A stretch of 64,000 nt of DNA from DASUPK01 sp963804595 (GCA_963804595.1 CAWDQZ010000019.1:186001-250000), one strand, 5' to 3'. Shown: positions 50,299 to 57,644, numbered from the stretch's first letter. Made by a program: numbers and translations. Notes: generated by a model from the letters alone, not told the origin.

Positions 50299-51138
50299 CT
50301 ATCCAGGCTTCCGGGCGACCAGAGAGACGCTCTCGACCCCGTACGTATTGCACGCGTCAAGCGCCCGGTCGGAGATGAACTCGTAATCATTGCTCCGCAT
50401 CTCGCCAACCGAGAGGCCGGTCTGCGCGATCGCATCGGCATAGTTCTTGCGGGGAATCGCTCCCGCAATACAGGCCGCCCAGAGCTCGGTGTTCCGCCGG
50501 GTCTTCTCCTTCAACGGCTTGGCGCTGACGATGTCTGCGAGGGCCACGCGGCCGCCCCTACGCAGGACCCGTGCCGCCTCGGAAAATACCCTGCCCTTGA
50601 CCGGGGAAAGATTGATCACGCCATTCGAGATCACCGCGTCGAAGCTCTCATCCTCGAAAGGCAGCTCGTCGATCGACGCCGCAATGAACTCCACCTGTGC
50701 GATGCCCGCCTCGTCTCGCAGGCGGGTGGCCTTCCGGACCTGCTCGGGAGTGAAGTCGACCCCGATCACCGATCCCGCGGTGCCCACCTGCTGAGCGGCG
50801 CAGAAGACATCCGTGCCTGATCCGCTCCCGAGGTCCAGGACGCGCTCCCCCGTCTCGAGCGAAGCCAAATCGAGGTGGTAGCCGACGCCGGCGAACGAAT
50901 CGAGGGCCTCCACCGGAACACCATCCAGCAGGTCCTCGGGATAGCCCAGGTTCTCCGCCAAGCTCCTGCCCGTCTCGAAGTGGAGATCGGCATCCTGCTC
51001 GTCGGCGACTTGCCGGTACATCTCCTTGACCTTGGACTCGAGATCCGCGGTCTCAATCAGTGATGTTGCGTCGAGTTGCGGGAGCTCTGCTGCCGCCTCC
51101 GTCGCTACGTCTGAAGCGGCTTTTTGCGTGTCGGTCAT
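50299..51138 (-). CDS. Class I SAM-dependent methyltransferase (arsenite methyltransferase-like)
   Basis: 279 residues from ATG 51138 with GAGGAGGTC upstream. The SAM site is RVLDLGSGSGTDVFCAAQQVG, and DFTPEQVRKATRLRDEAG and DELPFEDESFDAVISNGVINLSPVKGRVFSEAARVLRRGGRVALADIV follow the UbiE/ArsM pattern. Cysteines in DVFCAAQ and AACIAGA could be metal ligands, but the full ArsM Cys set is not evident, so the substrate is uncertain. No ars genes nearby. First gene of the repeat-rich accessory region. Confidence 0.82.
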   Translation of the reverse strand: MTDTQKAASDVATEAAAELPQLDATSLIETADLESKVKEMYRQVADEQDADLHFETGRSLAENLGYPEDLLDGVPVEALDSFAGVGYHLDLASLETGERVLDLGSGSGTDVFCAAQQVGTAGSVIGVDFTPEQVRKATRLRDEAGIAQVEFIAASIDELPFEDESFDAVISNGVINLSPVKGRVFSEAARVLRRGGRVALADIVSAKPLKEKTRRNTELWAACIAGAIPRKNYADAIAQTGLSVGEMRSNDYEFISDRALDACNTYGVESVSLVARKPG

Positions 51139-51292
51139 CCTTGACCTCCTCACTCGGCAGGACAGCTTTCGATTCTGCCCTGTTGTGCCCCAACCTGGTG
51201 TGACAATCGCACATCGCGACGAACCGGCCGGTCGCAGCCGGGTCCTCACAGGGCGCCAGTCTCGCCCTATTCCGAAGCAGCCCGTACGACCG

Positions 51293-51311
51293 CTGCTTTG
51301 ATGGAAAGCAG
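51293..51311. repeat. Short hairpin repeat, variant copy
   Basis: CTGCTTT and AAAGCAG arms around GATGG; the same hairpin type as the GCTTTGCATGGAAAGC boxes further on. Lies in the spacer between the methyltransferase and a gene remnant. Confidence 0.55.
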
Positions 51312-51333
51312 CACTCAGCGCCTTGGCGCGAGG

Positions 51334-51426
51334 TCACATTCCTTCCTTGATCCCGTGCCTGATCAGCCAGCTGTTCGCGGCATAGGAGGTCAGGAAGCCG
51401 AGGATCATTGCGCAATCGAGCCTGGC
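51334..51426 (-). pseudogene. DUF4396-like membrane protein remnant (C-terminus only)
   Basis: The minus-strand frame ends CAMILGFLTSYAANSWLIRHGIKEGM plus stop, which closely resembles the last helix and RRGIKEAM-type end of DUF4396 membrane proteins. No upstream part of that family is recognisable before the CGNR gene, so only about 30 codons remain. Confidence 0.5.
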
Positions 51427-51449
51427 GCTGAGCGCCGCGTGCCCGCCGC

Positions 51450-52016
51450 TCAACCGCGGCTCCGCCGTTCGCGGTAGCCGCGGACCTTGGCGCGGTTCCC
51501 GCAGACCTCCATGTCGCACCAGCGGCGGGAGCGGTTGCGGGAGCGGTCGTAGAAGGCCCAGAGGCAGTCGTCGGCGGGACAGACCTTGAGCCGCTCCCAG
51601 CTCCCGTCGGCCATGGCAGCATGGACCCGGGTCAGGATGCGGCCAAGCGCTCCGGCCACGCCGGGCGCATTGGGCTCCACCGGGCTGGTGCCGTCGCCGC
51701 GGAAAGCGAGCTCTAGCTTTGCCTCGCGCGAGGCCTGGCGCAGCCGTTCGACCGCCGCCGGCTCGGCAGTGACGCCGTTGTTGGCGAGCAGCAGCGAGCG
51801 TAGGGCCTCGCGGGTATCGATCGCTTTGTCCAGATCGGCGGGCCTCGTCTGCCGGTCGTGCTCCAGCAGGCCATGATCACGCAGCCAGCTGGCAAGCCGT
51901 TCGGGGGAGCCCAGTGACTCCTCGCCGGTTTCGGCGTCGTAGGTGTTGACGAACTCACGGACCAGCTCGAGGTCGCCCGGGGCCGGCGCTTGGAGCTCGT
52001 GCGGTGTGGCGTTCAT
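51450..52016 (-). CDS. CGNR zinc-finger (ABATE domain) regulator
   Basis: 188 residues. The N-terminal ABATE domain spans ~10-135 (LELVREFVNTYDAETGEESLGSPERLASWLRDHGLL). The C-terminal CGNR zinc finger CPADDCLWAFYDRSRNRSRRWCDMEVCGNRAKVRGYRERR has four Cys and a strongly basic DNA-binding surface. Probably a transcription regulator. Directly repeated GCTGTAACC motifs occur 18 and 52 bases upstream of its start. Confidence 0.9.
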   Translation of the reverse strand: MNATPHELQAPAPGDLELVREFVNTYDAETGEESLGSPERLASWLRDHGLLEHDRQTRPADLDKAIDTREALRSLLLANNGVTAEPAAVERLRQASREAKLELAFRGDGTSPVEPNAPGVAGALGRILTRVHAAMADGSWERLKVCPADDCLWAFYDRSRNRSRRWCDMEVCGNRAKVRGYRERRSRG

Positions 52017-52033
52017 CTACGCGAGGTGAGGTC

Positions 52034-52076
52034 GCTGTAACCGGTGTACATCATTTGCTAGTGTAGCGCTGTAACC
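52034..52076. promoter_or_regulatory. Direct repeat GCTGTAACC x2 upstream of the CGNR gene
   Basis: GCTGTAACC at 52034-52042 and again at 52068-52076, 34 bases apart, in the 93-base spacer between the CGNR gene and a small divergent ORF. Candidate autoregulatory sites. Confidence 0.45.
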
Positions 52077-52109
52077 ACTGAACTGCTAACGCTGGTTTCG
52101 GAGGAGCTT

Positions 52110-52301
52110 ATGGCTCAACCTCGCGACAAACGAAGTGATGGCGTCACCGATCTGCTGATGGCGGCGACCCGGATGGCCCCGGTGTATCCCGGTCAGACTC
52201 TGCGACCGGTCCGGAGCCGGCGCCGGCGCCGGCGGCCTCGGCGCACCGCACGGGCCCTCGCTTGGCCCATCGTTCGCCTGGCATCTTGGCTTACGAGCTG
52301 A
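52110..52301 (+). CDS. Small basic hypothetical protein (63 aa)
   Basis: Reads MAQPRDKRSDGVTDLLMAATRMAPVYPGQTLRPVRS, then an Arg-rich stretch of ten residues, then ARALAWPIVRLASWLTS, a short amphipathic end. CGGAGGAGC lies six bases upstream. Divergent from the CGNR gene across the GCTGTAACC repeats. No recognised family; could act with the regulator or be spurious. Confidence 0.45.
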   Translation: MAQPRDKRSDGVTDLLMAATRMAPVYPGQTLRPVRSRRRRRRPRRTARALAWPIVRLASWLTS

Positions 52302-52330
52302 GCGCCGACTCCCCGGCCCGCGACTTCCCG

Positions 52331-52373
52331 CTTTGGACCAGTCGCTTTGCTTCTCACGCAAGGGAGCAGCGGC
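52331..52373. repeat. Short hairpin repeat, divergent copy
   Basis: Starts CTTTGGACCAGTCGCTTTGC and ends GGGAGCAGCGGC; matches the first half of the accessory-region repeat with an altered middle. Confidence 0.5.
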
Positions 52374-52391
52374 CCAGCGGAGTCCCAGGAG

Positions 52392-52586
52392 TGCCGCTTT
52401 GCATGGAAACCAGCGCTTTTCCTGGCGCTCCCCGCCCCACCTGTCGCGCGAACGTCCGGGAATCCTCCATATGGGGGTCACCCACGGACGTTCGGTGCCG
52501 GGCGGCATCGCGGACGTCCGGCAATCACCCGTATAGGGAATAACCCGGGACGTTCGCAGCAGTGGGTGCTTTGGACGAGAAGCGGC
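52392..52586. repeat. 195-bp double-hairpin repeat module, copy 1
   Basis: Same length as and about 94% identical to 56771-56965. Hairpin 1: CGAACGTCCG (52449-52458) with CGGACGTTCG (52485-52494). Hairpin 2: GCGGACGTCC (52510-52519) with GGACGTTCGC (52548-52557), one G-T wobble. The ends are the short repeat boxes GCTTTGCATGG and TTTGGACGAGAAGCGGC. The 554 bases between the neighbouring genes hold this module, short repeats and no convincing ORF. Confidence 0.8.
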
Positions 52587-52606
52587 ACTTTGCATGGAAA
52601 GCAGCG
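52568..52606. repeat. Short hairpin repeat, canonical copy
   Basis: GCTTTGGACGAGAAGCGGC followed by ACTTTGCATGGAAAGCAGCG: the clearest full copy of the two-box repeat that recurs through 51.3-57.6 kb. Confidence 0.7.
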
Positions 52607-52855
52607 GTGTTCGACGTTTCAACCTCTTGGAGTGCCGCGCCTGAGGAGTACCTTGGACATGCTTCGCGTCGTAGCTGGATCAATCCGACTTGCGGTCGCG
52701 TCGTCGCTGAATACTCCGGCGTTCGTCGGGTCTGATCGCAACTCTTCCCCTCGAGCCCTAATCCAAAGAGGTGCGGCTCCGATGGATGTCTGGAGGGTTG
52801 CAATGCACCACGCTCCCACGAACGGCCGCGTCGACGACGAGGAGCGACTACACAG

Positions 52856-53062
52856 ATGAGGTACGACGTCGAACGCGAAATGGAAGACCACTGGTATCTG
52901 ATTGGCGGACCGACCGATTCGGATTCCGCCGCGCAGGCAGTCGCGCGGGCCGCGCTGACGGAGGGCGTCTACCGAGTCCGCCTGGCCGAACGCGCAGGAG
53001 AGCGGTACGAGCTGTTCAGGGTGCCGGCGCGGGGAGCGCCGATCTCTCTGGGCATGGCGTAG
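52856..53062 (+). CDS. Hypothetical small protein (68 aa)
   Basis: Reads MRYDVEREMEDHWYLIGGPTDSDSAAQAVARAALTEGVYRVRLAERAGERYELFRVPARGAPISLGMA, a plausible small alpha/beta protein. GAGGAGCG lies about nine bases before the ATG. Flanked on both sides by copies of the accessory-region repeat. No recognised family. Confidence 0.6.
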   Translation: MRYDVEREMEDHWYLIGGPTDSDSAAQAVARAALTEGVYRVRLAERAGERYELFRVPARGAPISLGMA

Positions 53063-53084
53063 CGCGGGGAGCGCCAGGACATCC

Positions 53085-53122
53085 GCTTCGGACGAGAAGC
53101 GGCGCTTTGCATGGAAGCAGCG
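53085..53122. repeat. Short hairpin repeat, canonical copy
   Basis: GCTTCGGACGAGAAGCGGC followed by GCTTTGCATGGAAGCAGCG, 23 bases after the preceding gene's stop. Confidence 0.7.
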
Positions 53123-53185
53123 GCCGTCACGCTCAGCCTGGCTACGGCATTGAGCCGCTTCTTGCGCTTCGAAGAGGACGAACGT

Positions 53186-53386
53186 CTAGCTGAGGGCTAG
53201 CGCCTCGTGCGCAACTCGACGTTGCACGGAGCGCTCCTGCTCCGACCAGGCGATCAGCCAAAGCGCTGACTTCTGATGATCGTGAAGCCTGGTCTCGTCG
53301 ATATACCCCTCGATCTCATCGAACGGGGCCCCAACCGTGAGCATCATCTGGACGTGCTCTTCGGCCACCGTCTTGCTGGAGAGCAT
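53186..53386 (-). CDS. Hypothetical small protein (66 aa)
   Basis: Reads MLSSKTVAEEHVQMMLTVGAPFDEIEGYIDETRLHDHQKSALWLIAWSEQERSVQRRVAHEALALS, helical, soluble, with a coding-like composition. GAGGGGCAAGG precedes the ATG. Similar in style to short actinobacterial hypotheticals; function unknown. Confidence 0.55.
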   Translation of the reverse strand: MLSSKTVAEEHVQMMLTVGAPFDEIEGYIDETRLHDHQKSALWLIAWSEQERSVQRRVAHEALALS

Positions 53387-53572
53387 CCTTGCCCCTCTCG
53401 TGTTGGTGCATATACAGCCATCGACATCGCGCCCCGGTGTGAGGGGATCGCTGTCTGTGGCCCTAATGGGACAACACCTAGCACGTCCGGGTCCACTTTT
53501 GGGTAGAGGGCGGCAGAAACGGCCGCACCGAGCGGGCTAGAGCAGGCCCGCGCCCAAGGCGAGCAGATAGCC

Positions 53573-53615
53573 GCTTTGGACGAATAGCAGGACCCGTCCG
53601 AGACATTGCGTGGGC
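53573..53615. repeat. Short hairpin repeat with extension
   Basis: GCTTTGGACGAATAGCAGG, then GAGACATTGCGTGGGCG. The second part matches extensions at 54819-54834 and 55373-55390, showing the repeat can be longer than the two boxes. Confidence 0.55.
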
Positions 53616-53652
53616 GATGTCGGAGGAGAACGTCGAGCTGACACAGTTGGCG

Positions 53653-53691
53653 GGCAACCACCCCCGGCGGCTCCCGCAAGCGGTGGTTGCC
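53653..53691. promoter_or_regulatory. Perfect 10-bp hairpin in the leader of the DUF4331 gene
   Basis: GGCAACCACC (53653-53662) pairs with GGTGGTTGCC (53682-53691) around a 19-base loop, followed by two CCGGGTAT direct repeats. It could be an operator, leader structure or transcription end. Together with the repeat at 53573 it accounts for most of the 369-base gap. Confidence 0.5.
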
Positions 53692-53755
53692 GCCGGGTAT
53701 CCCGGGTATATCTGAGCGTGCCGGTCGACGAGGCCTGGGGTTAGGAGGAGCATCT

Positions 53756-54733
53756 ATGTCACACCATTACTCGGGCGCCGATTTTGGCTTCCCGCAAGGC
53801 GATGCCCGACTCGACTACTGCGACCTGTACGCCTTCCCCAAGCCGGAGGACACGAACAGGTCGATCCTCATCATGGACGTGCATCCGTCCAAGGCTCTCC
53901 CGGAGGGGACCACCACTCCAGAGCCATTCGCGCCGGAGGCGATCTACGAGCTCAGGATCGACACCGACGGGGATCTGGTCGCGGACGTCACCTATCGGTT
54001 CCGGTTCTCGCCGTCAGAGAACGGGGCGCAGAGTGCGACGGTCCGCCGCGTCGAGGGCGGCGACGGCGACGGCGGGGAAGCGATCATCGAGGGTGCTCCG
54101 GTGTCGACGGGCCCAGAAGCTGCGGTGACGCAGGCGGGCGAGTACCGTTTCTTCGCCGGCTGGCGCAGTGACCCCTTCTTCTACGACGCGGGCGGTGGCC
54201 TTAACGATTTCCAGTTCACGGGAGACGACTTCTTCGCCGACGCCGACGTATGCAGCATGGTGCTCGAGCTTCCCAATGGCGAGTTGGGAGATGGCGAGGT
54301 GGGGCTCTGGCACCGAACGCTGGTCCCGGCGGATGACGCGAGCTGGACCCAAGTCGAGCGGGGGGCTCGAACCCAGGTGGTCCCCTTCCTCGTCCCGAAC
54401 GAGGAGAAGGATGCATACGTCGGCAGCGAGCCGGCAGATGACGCCCGCTTCGTCGACGTGCTGGCCCACTCGCTGGAGCACACAGGTGGGTACTCTCCGG
54501 AGGAGGCCAAGCGGGTGGCGGGGACCTTGCTGCCGGACATGATCCGATACGACCCCGAGCGCTCGGTTGCCTACCCGGACAATGGGCGCGCGCTCACCGA
54601 CGATGTGGGCGATCACATGTCGGCCATCTTCACGAACGGGAAGGTGACGGAGGACGGGGTGGGGCCACACGACGACCTGCTCCCCGAGTTCCCATACCTC
54701 GGGCCGCCACACGAGAACCGGACGGAGACGTAA
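53756..54733 (+). CDS. DUF4331-family protein
   Basis: 325 residues from the ATG with TAGGAGGAGC upstream. It begins SHHYSGADFGFPQGDARLDYCDLYAFPKPEDTNRSILIMDVHPSKAL and contains YELRIDTDGDLVADVTYRFRFSP and FAGWRSDPFFYDAGGGLNDFQFTGDDFFADADVCSMVLELPNG, the hallmark blocks of DUF4331. Often annotated as a hypothetical protein of beta-propeller-like or cell-surface type, but no signal peptide is seen here. Function unknown. Confidence 0.85.
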   Translation: MSHHYSGADFGFPQGDARLDYCDLYAFPKPEDTNRSILIMDVHPSKALPEGTTTPEPFAPEAIYELRIDTDGDLVADVTYRFRFSPSENGAQSATVRRVEGGDGDGGEAIIEGAPVSTGPEAAVTQAGEYRFFAGWRSDPFFYDAGGGLNDFQFTGDDFFADADVCSMVLELPNGELGDGEVGLWHRTLVPADDASWTQVERGARTQVVPFLVPNEEKDAYVGSEPADDARFVDVLAHSLEHTGGYSPEEAKRVAGTLLPDMIRYDPERSVAYPDNGRALTDDVGDHMSAIFTNGKVTEDGVGPHDDLLPEFPYLGPPHENRTET

Positions 54734-54769
54734 AGAGACCGCTGCACGCGGCGAACTTCGTATAAGTCT

Positions 54770-54836
54770 GCTTTGGACGAGAAGCGCCGCTCTGCATGGA
54801 AGGCAGCATGTTCTAGGCGAGATACTGCGTGACGAG
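54770..54836. repeat. Short hairpin repeat with extension
   Basis: GCTTTGGACGAGAAGCGCC, CTCTGCATGGAAGGCAGC, then GCGAGATACTGCGTGACG. Occupies most of the spacer between the DUF4331 and GFA genes and reaches to within about 20 bases of the latter's ATG. Confidence 0.65.
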
Positions 54837-54857
54837 ACCTCGACTGAATGGAGACCC

Positions 54858-55295
54858 ATGAGTCAGGATGACAAGACCTACGAAGGGCAGTGCTACTGCG
54901 GTGCCGTCACGATTGAAGTCACGGGCGATCCGGAGGGCGCTGGCTACTGCCATTGCGCCGCCTGTAGGAGCTGGTCCGCCGGGCCGGTCAATGCGTTCAC
55001 GCTCTGGAAGCCCGAGGCGGTCAAGGTGACCCAGGGAGAAGACCAGATCGGCGAGTACAACAAGCACGACCGGAGCTACCGGCAGTGGTGCAAGGCCTGC
55101 GGCGGCCACCTGCTGACCCGGCACCCGCAGTGGGGTCTGGTCGACGTCTACGCGGCGACGATCCCTGAATTTCCGTTTGAACCCGGGGTGCACGTCAATT
55201 ACGAGTCGACAGTGCTGCCCATGAAGGATGGCCTCCCCAAGCTCAAGGACTTCCCCGAAGAGATGGGCGGCTCGGGCGAGACCCTCCCCGAGTAG
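54858..55295 (+). CDS. GFA-family (glutathione-dependent formaldehyde-activating-like) zinc protein
   Basis: 145 residues. The zinc-binding pattern is clear: GQCYCGAVTIEV, GYCHCAACRSWSAGPVNAF and WCKACGGHLLTRHP. The fold is the Mss4-like GFA domain; many members have no proven activity with glutathione, and actinobacteria lack glutathione, so a general small-molecule role is more likely. The gene is bracketed by repeat copies on both sides. Confidence 0.9.
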   Translation: MSQDDKTYEGQCYCGAVTIEVTGDPEGAGYCHCAACRSWSAGPVNAFTLWKPEAVKVTQGEDQIGEYNKHDRSYRQWCKACGGHLLTRHPQWGLVDVYAATIPEFPFEPGVHVNYESTVLPMKDGLPKLKDFPEEMGGSGETLPE

Positions 55296-55320
55296 CAGCG
55301 CGACCGGGATCTCCTGGCGC

Positions 55321-55395
55321 CACTTTGGACCAGGAGCGGTTATCCGCTTCGCATGGAAAGGAGCACTCGCCGCGAGATATTGCGTGAGCGCTCGT
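55321..55395. repeat. Short hairpin repeat, long variant
   Basis: CACTTTGGACCAGGAGCGG, TTATCCGCTTCGCATGGAAAG and GCGAGATATTGCGTGAGCG. The TATCCGCTTCGCATGG middle is shared with the copy at 56946. Confidence 0.65.
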
Positions 55396-55538
55396 GGCCG
55401 GATCGCGGCTCGGGACCGCACGGGCCCTCGCCCTCCGCGTCATCGGACTCCACGGCTAACGGGCAGCGGTCGACTACCGCCATGGCTTCCCCCAGGGGAG
55501 TAGATTCGGAGCGTAGTCACGAGGAGGAGGTGGTCGTA

Positions 55539-55844
55539 ATGTATGCCCGGATTGCCCGCTTTGAGGGGGGAGACACGTCGCAGATTGACGCAGTGATAGA
55601 AGGCGCACGCGAGACGATCGACTCGAATTTCGACTCGCCGCCCCAGGGCCTGGAGGGAGCGAAGGCCGTGTGGATGCTCGTCGATCGTGAAAACGCGAGG
55701 GGATTGGGAGTAACCCTCTTCGAGAGCGAGGAGGATCTGCACCGTGGTGACGAGGCGCTCAACGCGATGTCGCCTGCCGTCGACGCGGGTCAGCGCCGGT
55801 CGAGCGTCGAGATCTACGAGGTGGCACACCACCGGGAGCGCTGA
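55539..55844 (+). CDS. ABM-like (antibiotic biosynthesis monooxygenase superfamily) small protein
   Basis: 101 residues from ATG with GAGGAGGAGG upstream. MYARIARFEGGDTSQIDAVIEGARETIDSNF, then GAKAVWMLVDRENARGLGVTLFESEEDLHRGDEALNAMSP and RRSSVEIYEVAHH follow the ferredoxin-like dimeric alpha/beta-barrel pattern of ABM domains. Catalysis is not implied; many members are heme or small-molecule binding. Confidence 0.75.
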   Translation: MYARIARFEGGDTSQIDAVIEGARETIDSNFDSPPQGLEGAKAVWMLVDRENARGLGVTLFESEEDLHRGDEALNAMSPAVDAGQRRSSVEIYEVAHHRER

Positions 55845-55950
55845 GCAGCGCCGAGCGGTCGGAGGCTCGCCTTCCGGGGCGGTGCGCCAACCCGGCTCGA
55901 CGCCTAAGGCGTTGACCGGTCCAATGATGCTGCTTTGGATGGAAGCGTCC

Positions 55951-56028
55951 GTGTTGGATCGCGTTGCTCCGTATCGCGCGGGTGTGGCGGCGGGAATCAA
56001 CGCGATTCGCCAGACGAGCCTGCTCTCG
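55951..56028 (+). pseudogene. Possible MFS transporter fragment
   Basis: The frame reads VLDRVAPYRAGVAAGINAIRQTSLL, which resembles the conserved VPxxxAGxASGxxNxxRQ segment of 14-helix MFS exporters. Nothing else of a transporter is recognisable around it, and the sequence before it includes a GCTTTGGATGG repeat-like motif. Short and speculative. Confidence 0.3.
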
Positions 56029-56043
56029 GTGGTTGTCCGATGC

Positions 56044-56271
56044 CTAGCTCGTTAACCCCTCTGCACGTCCCCACAGCTCTCGCAGCGAGGACGCCACGCG
56101 CTCGAGGGTGAACCCAGCGGGCGGGCGATCGGCCCTGTAGACCTCGAGCTCCTTCGCTACGGCGTGGACATGCTCACTGAGCTCGCTTTGCAGCGCCTCG
56201 TATGCCAGGGACGCGGGGAGTACCCCTCCAGGCAGCATGATGAGATCCGGGCGGCGCTCGTCATCTGGCAC
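56044..56271 (-). pseudogene. Truncated alpha/beta-hydrolase-like gene
   Basis: 75 residues starting MPDDERRPDLIMLPGGVLPASLAYEALQSELSEHVHAVAKELEVYRADRPPAGFTLERVASSLRELWGRAEGLTS. The first 55 residues match the start of an alpha/beta hydrolase (strand, LPGG oxyanion loop, next strand, lid start), then jump to what looks like its last helix. The Ser elbow and His are missing, so an internal deletion is likely. Could still encode a short protein. Confidence 0.45.
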
Positions 56272-56449
56272 GGGCGGCCCGAGCCTAACGGACCGGGCCT
56301 GCCGCCTTCGCGTGATTGCGGGCGCTCGCGAAGAGAGATGCGCCTACGACTGTCCCGCTAGTCACCTTCCCCGACAGCTGGCGTACCGAGGGCAAGAGCT
56401 TCAGGCGGAGGCGGCACGCAAAGGCGCCGGCCGAGTGACGACGATCCGA

Positions 56450-56662
56450 TCAGTCTGAGATCTCGCTGACCTTCAAGGTCGCAACATGAGCCGGGTTGAT
56501 GCCAATCGAGCCGTCGGTTCCGTGCTCCGTGAACCAGGCGAGGCGCGATTGCCCTGATCGCGCAGCATCGGAGAACTTGCTCTCGACCTCGTCCAACGTT
56601 CCCTCCACCACGAAGACGTCACCGTTTAGGAGCCTGACTTCCGCGTAACCCACGGGAGCCAT
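56450..56662 (-). CDS. Hypothetical small beta-rich protein (70 aa)
   Basis: Reads MAPVGYAEVRLLNGDVFVVEGTLDEVESKFSDAARSGQSRLAWFTEHGTDGSIGINPAHVATLKVSEISD. The pattern strand, VEG turn, helix, strand, INPAHVATL is a compact single domain seen in several actinobacterial hypotheticals. No catalytic residues. Coding-like and complete. Confidence 0.6.
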   Translation of the reverse strand: MAPVGYAEVRLLNGDVFVVEGTLDEVESKFSDAARSGQSRLAWFTEHGTDGSIGINPAHVATLKVSEISD

Positions 56663-56770
56663 GCTAGGCGTCCGGCCCAGGCACAGCGTGGGGCTCGGCG
56701 GTAGCCCGACTTCCTAAGTAGGCGGGAAGCTCGAGAGGCGCGTTCGAGCGGGAGGATTCTCGGCGCCGAT

Positions 56771-56965
56771 TGCCGCTTTGCATGGAAAGCAGCGCTTTCC
56801 TGGCGCTCCCCGCCCCACCCGTCGCTCGAACGTCCCGGAATCCTCCATATGGGGGTCACCCACGGACGTTCGGTGCCGGCCGGCATCGCGAACGTCCGGC
56901 AATCACCCGTACAGGGAATAACCCGGGACGTTCGCAGCAGGTGCGCGCTTTGGACGAGAAGCGGC
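56771..56965. repeat. 195-bp double-hairpin repeat module, copy 2
   Basis: Hairpin 1: CGAACGTCC (56827-56835) with GGACGTTCG (56864-56872). Hairpin 2: GCGAACGTCC (56888-56897) with GGACGTTCGC (56926-56935), perfect. Loops contain CCATATGG and CCCGTACAGGG, themselves small palindromes. Same orientation as copy 1 at 52392. Confidence 0.8.
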
Positions 56966-56990
56966 TATCCGCTTCGCATGGATAGCGACA
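56946..56990. repeat. Short hairpin repeat, long variant
   Basis: GCGCTTTGGACGAGAAGCGG followed by TATCCGCTTCGCATGGATAGC; overlaps the right end of module copy 2. Confidence 0.6.
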
Positions 56991-57119
56991 CTGCGACGGT
57001 GGTAAGAGAGGAGGCGCAGGACTGCTCCCGACAGGCGAATGGAGAAGCGCGCCAACCACCCGCGGCGCACCAGTGGGGTCCTAGTGCCGATCGGGAGCTA
57101 ACCGCGACAGCGGCGTAGA

Positions 57120-57452
57120 TCAGGTTTCTCTTTGGCTCCGGTCGAGCCGGCGAACGTTTGTGACCACACCGGCCTGCGCGAACTCGACCACGAACTCTCC
57201 CTCGTGCACCCGGGCCCCTTCATAAGCATCGGGGTGGAGATAGATGCCAGGGAGCTCCGCCTTGGGAGACTCCGAGGACTCCACGGGCCAAAAGAGGGCG
57301 GGATGCTTTACATCAGAGCACCCCTGCAAACGGCCGGTGAAAACGGCGACAAGGTCATCGGATGCAGCGGTTATCACTCGCACCACGATCTGCGAACCGC
57401 GCCAACGCTCGAGTACGGCGAGAAGTTCTCGGTTGGGTTGTGAAGATTCCAT
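57120..57452 (-). CDS. Hypothetical protein (110 aa)
   Basis: Reads MESSQPNRELLAVLERWRGSQIVVRVITAASDDLVAVFTGRLQGCSDVKHPALFWPVE...GARVHEGEFVVEFAQAGVVTNVRRLDRSQRET. Strand-rich, with a GRLQG turn recalling small SH3- or Sm-like barrels. No signal peptide or known motif. Last gene of the accessory region. Confidence 0.6.
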   Translation of the reverse strand: MESSQPNRELLAVLERWRGSQIVVRVITAASDDLVAVFTGRLQGCSDVKHPALFWPVESSESPKAELPGIYLHPDAYEGARVHEGEFVVEFAQAGVVTNVRRLDRSQRET

Positions 57453-57507
57453 CCTGATCCGAACCCTAGTCCGCGTACCGAGAGAGCCAAGCCGGACTGT
57501 CGGGGTG

Positions 57508-57540
57508 GCGCTGTGGACGAGAAGCGGGTCCGCAGGGTGC
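57508..57540. repeat. Short hairpin repeat, degenerate copy
   Basis: GCGCTGTGGACGAGAAGCGG followed by GTCCGCAGGGTGC; the rightmost recognisable member. Confidence 0.45.
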
Positions 57541-57644
57541 GTATAGGCGGCTAGCCGGCTTCGTCAAGGCGACGACCGGCCGGTTGCCGCTTAAGAGGTT
57601 TCCGGTCGAGGTTCGCGACGGCGCAATCTGGCTGGTCGAGAAGC

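Noticed and set aside
52086..52622. 178-codon minus frame resembling 56626-56886
   Set aside because: The two translations look alike only because the 195-bp DNA repeat is shared; neither continues coherently outside it.
53478..53753. Several open frames in the 53.4-53.75 kb gap
   Set aside because: None has a ribosome-binding site or protein-like composition; the gap is explained by the repeat copy and the leader hairpin.
54014..54859. 281-codon antisense frame over the DUF4331 gene
   Set aside because: Shadow of a GC-rich gene; no motifs, and the plus-strand product is a clear family match.
51293..57540. Integron cassette array with attC sites
   Set aside because: Cassette-like spacing of small genes and imperfect hairpins is suggestive, but no GTTRRRY/RYYYAAC core pairs are visible, genes face both ways and no integron integrase is present.
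51293..57540. CRISPR array
   Set aside because: Repeat copies are hundreds to thousands of bases apart, vary in length and are separated by genes, not by uniform spacers.
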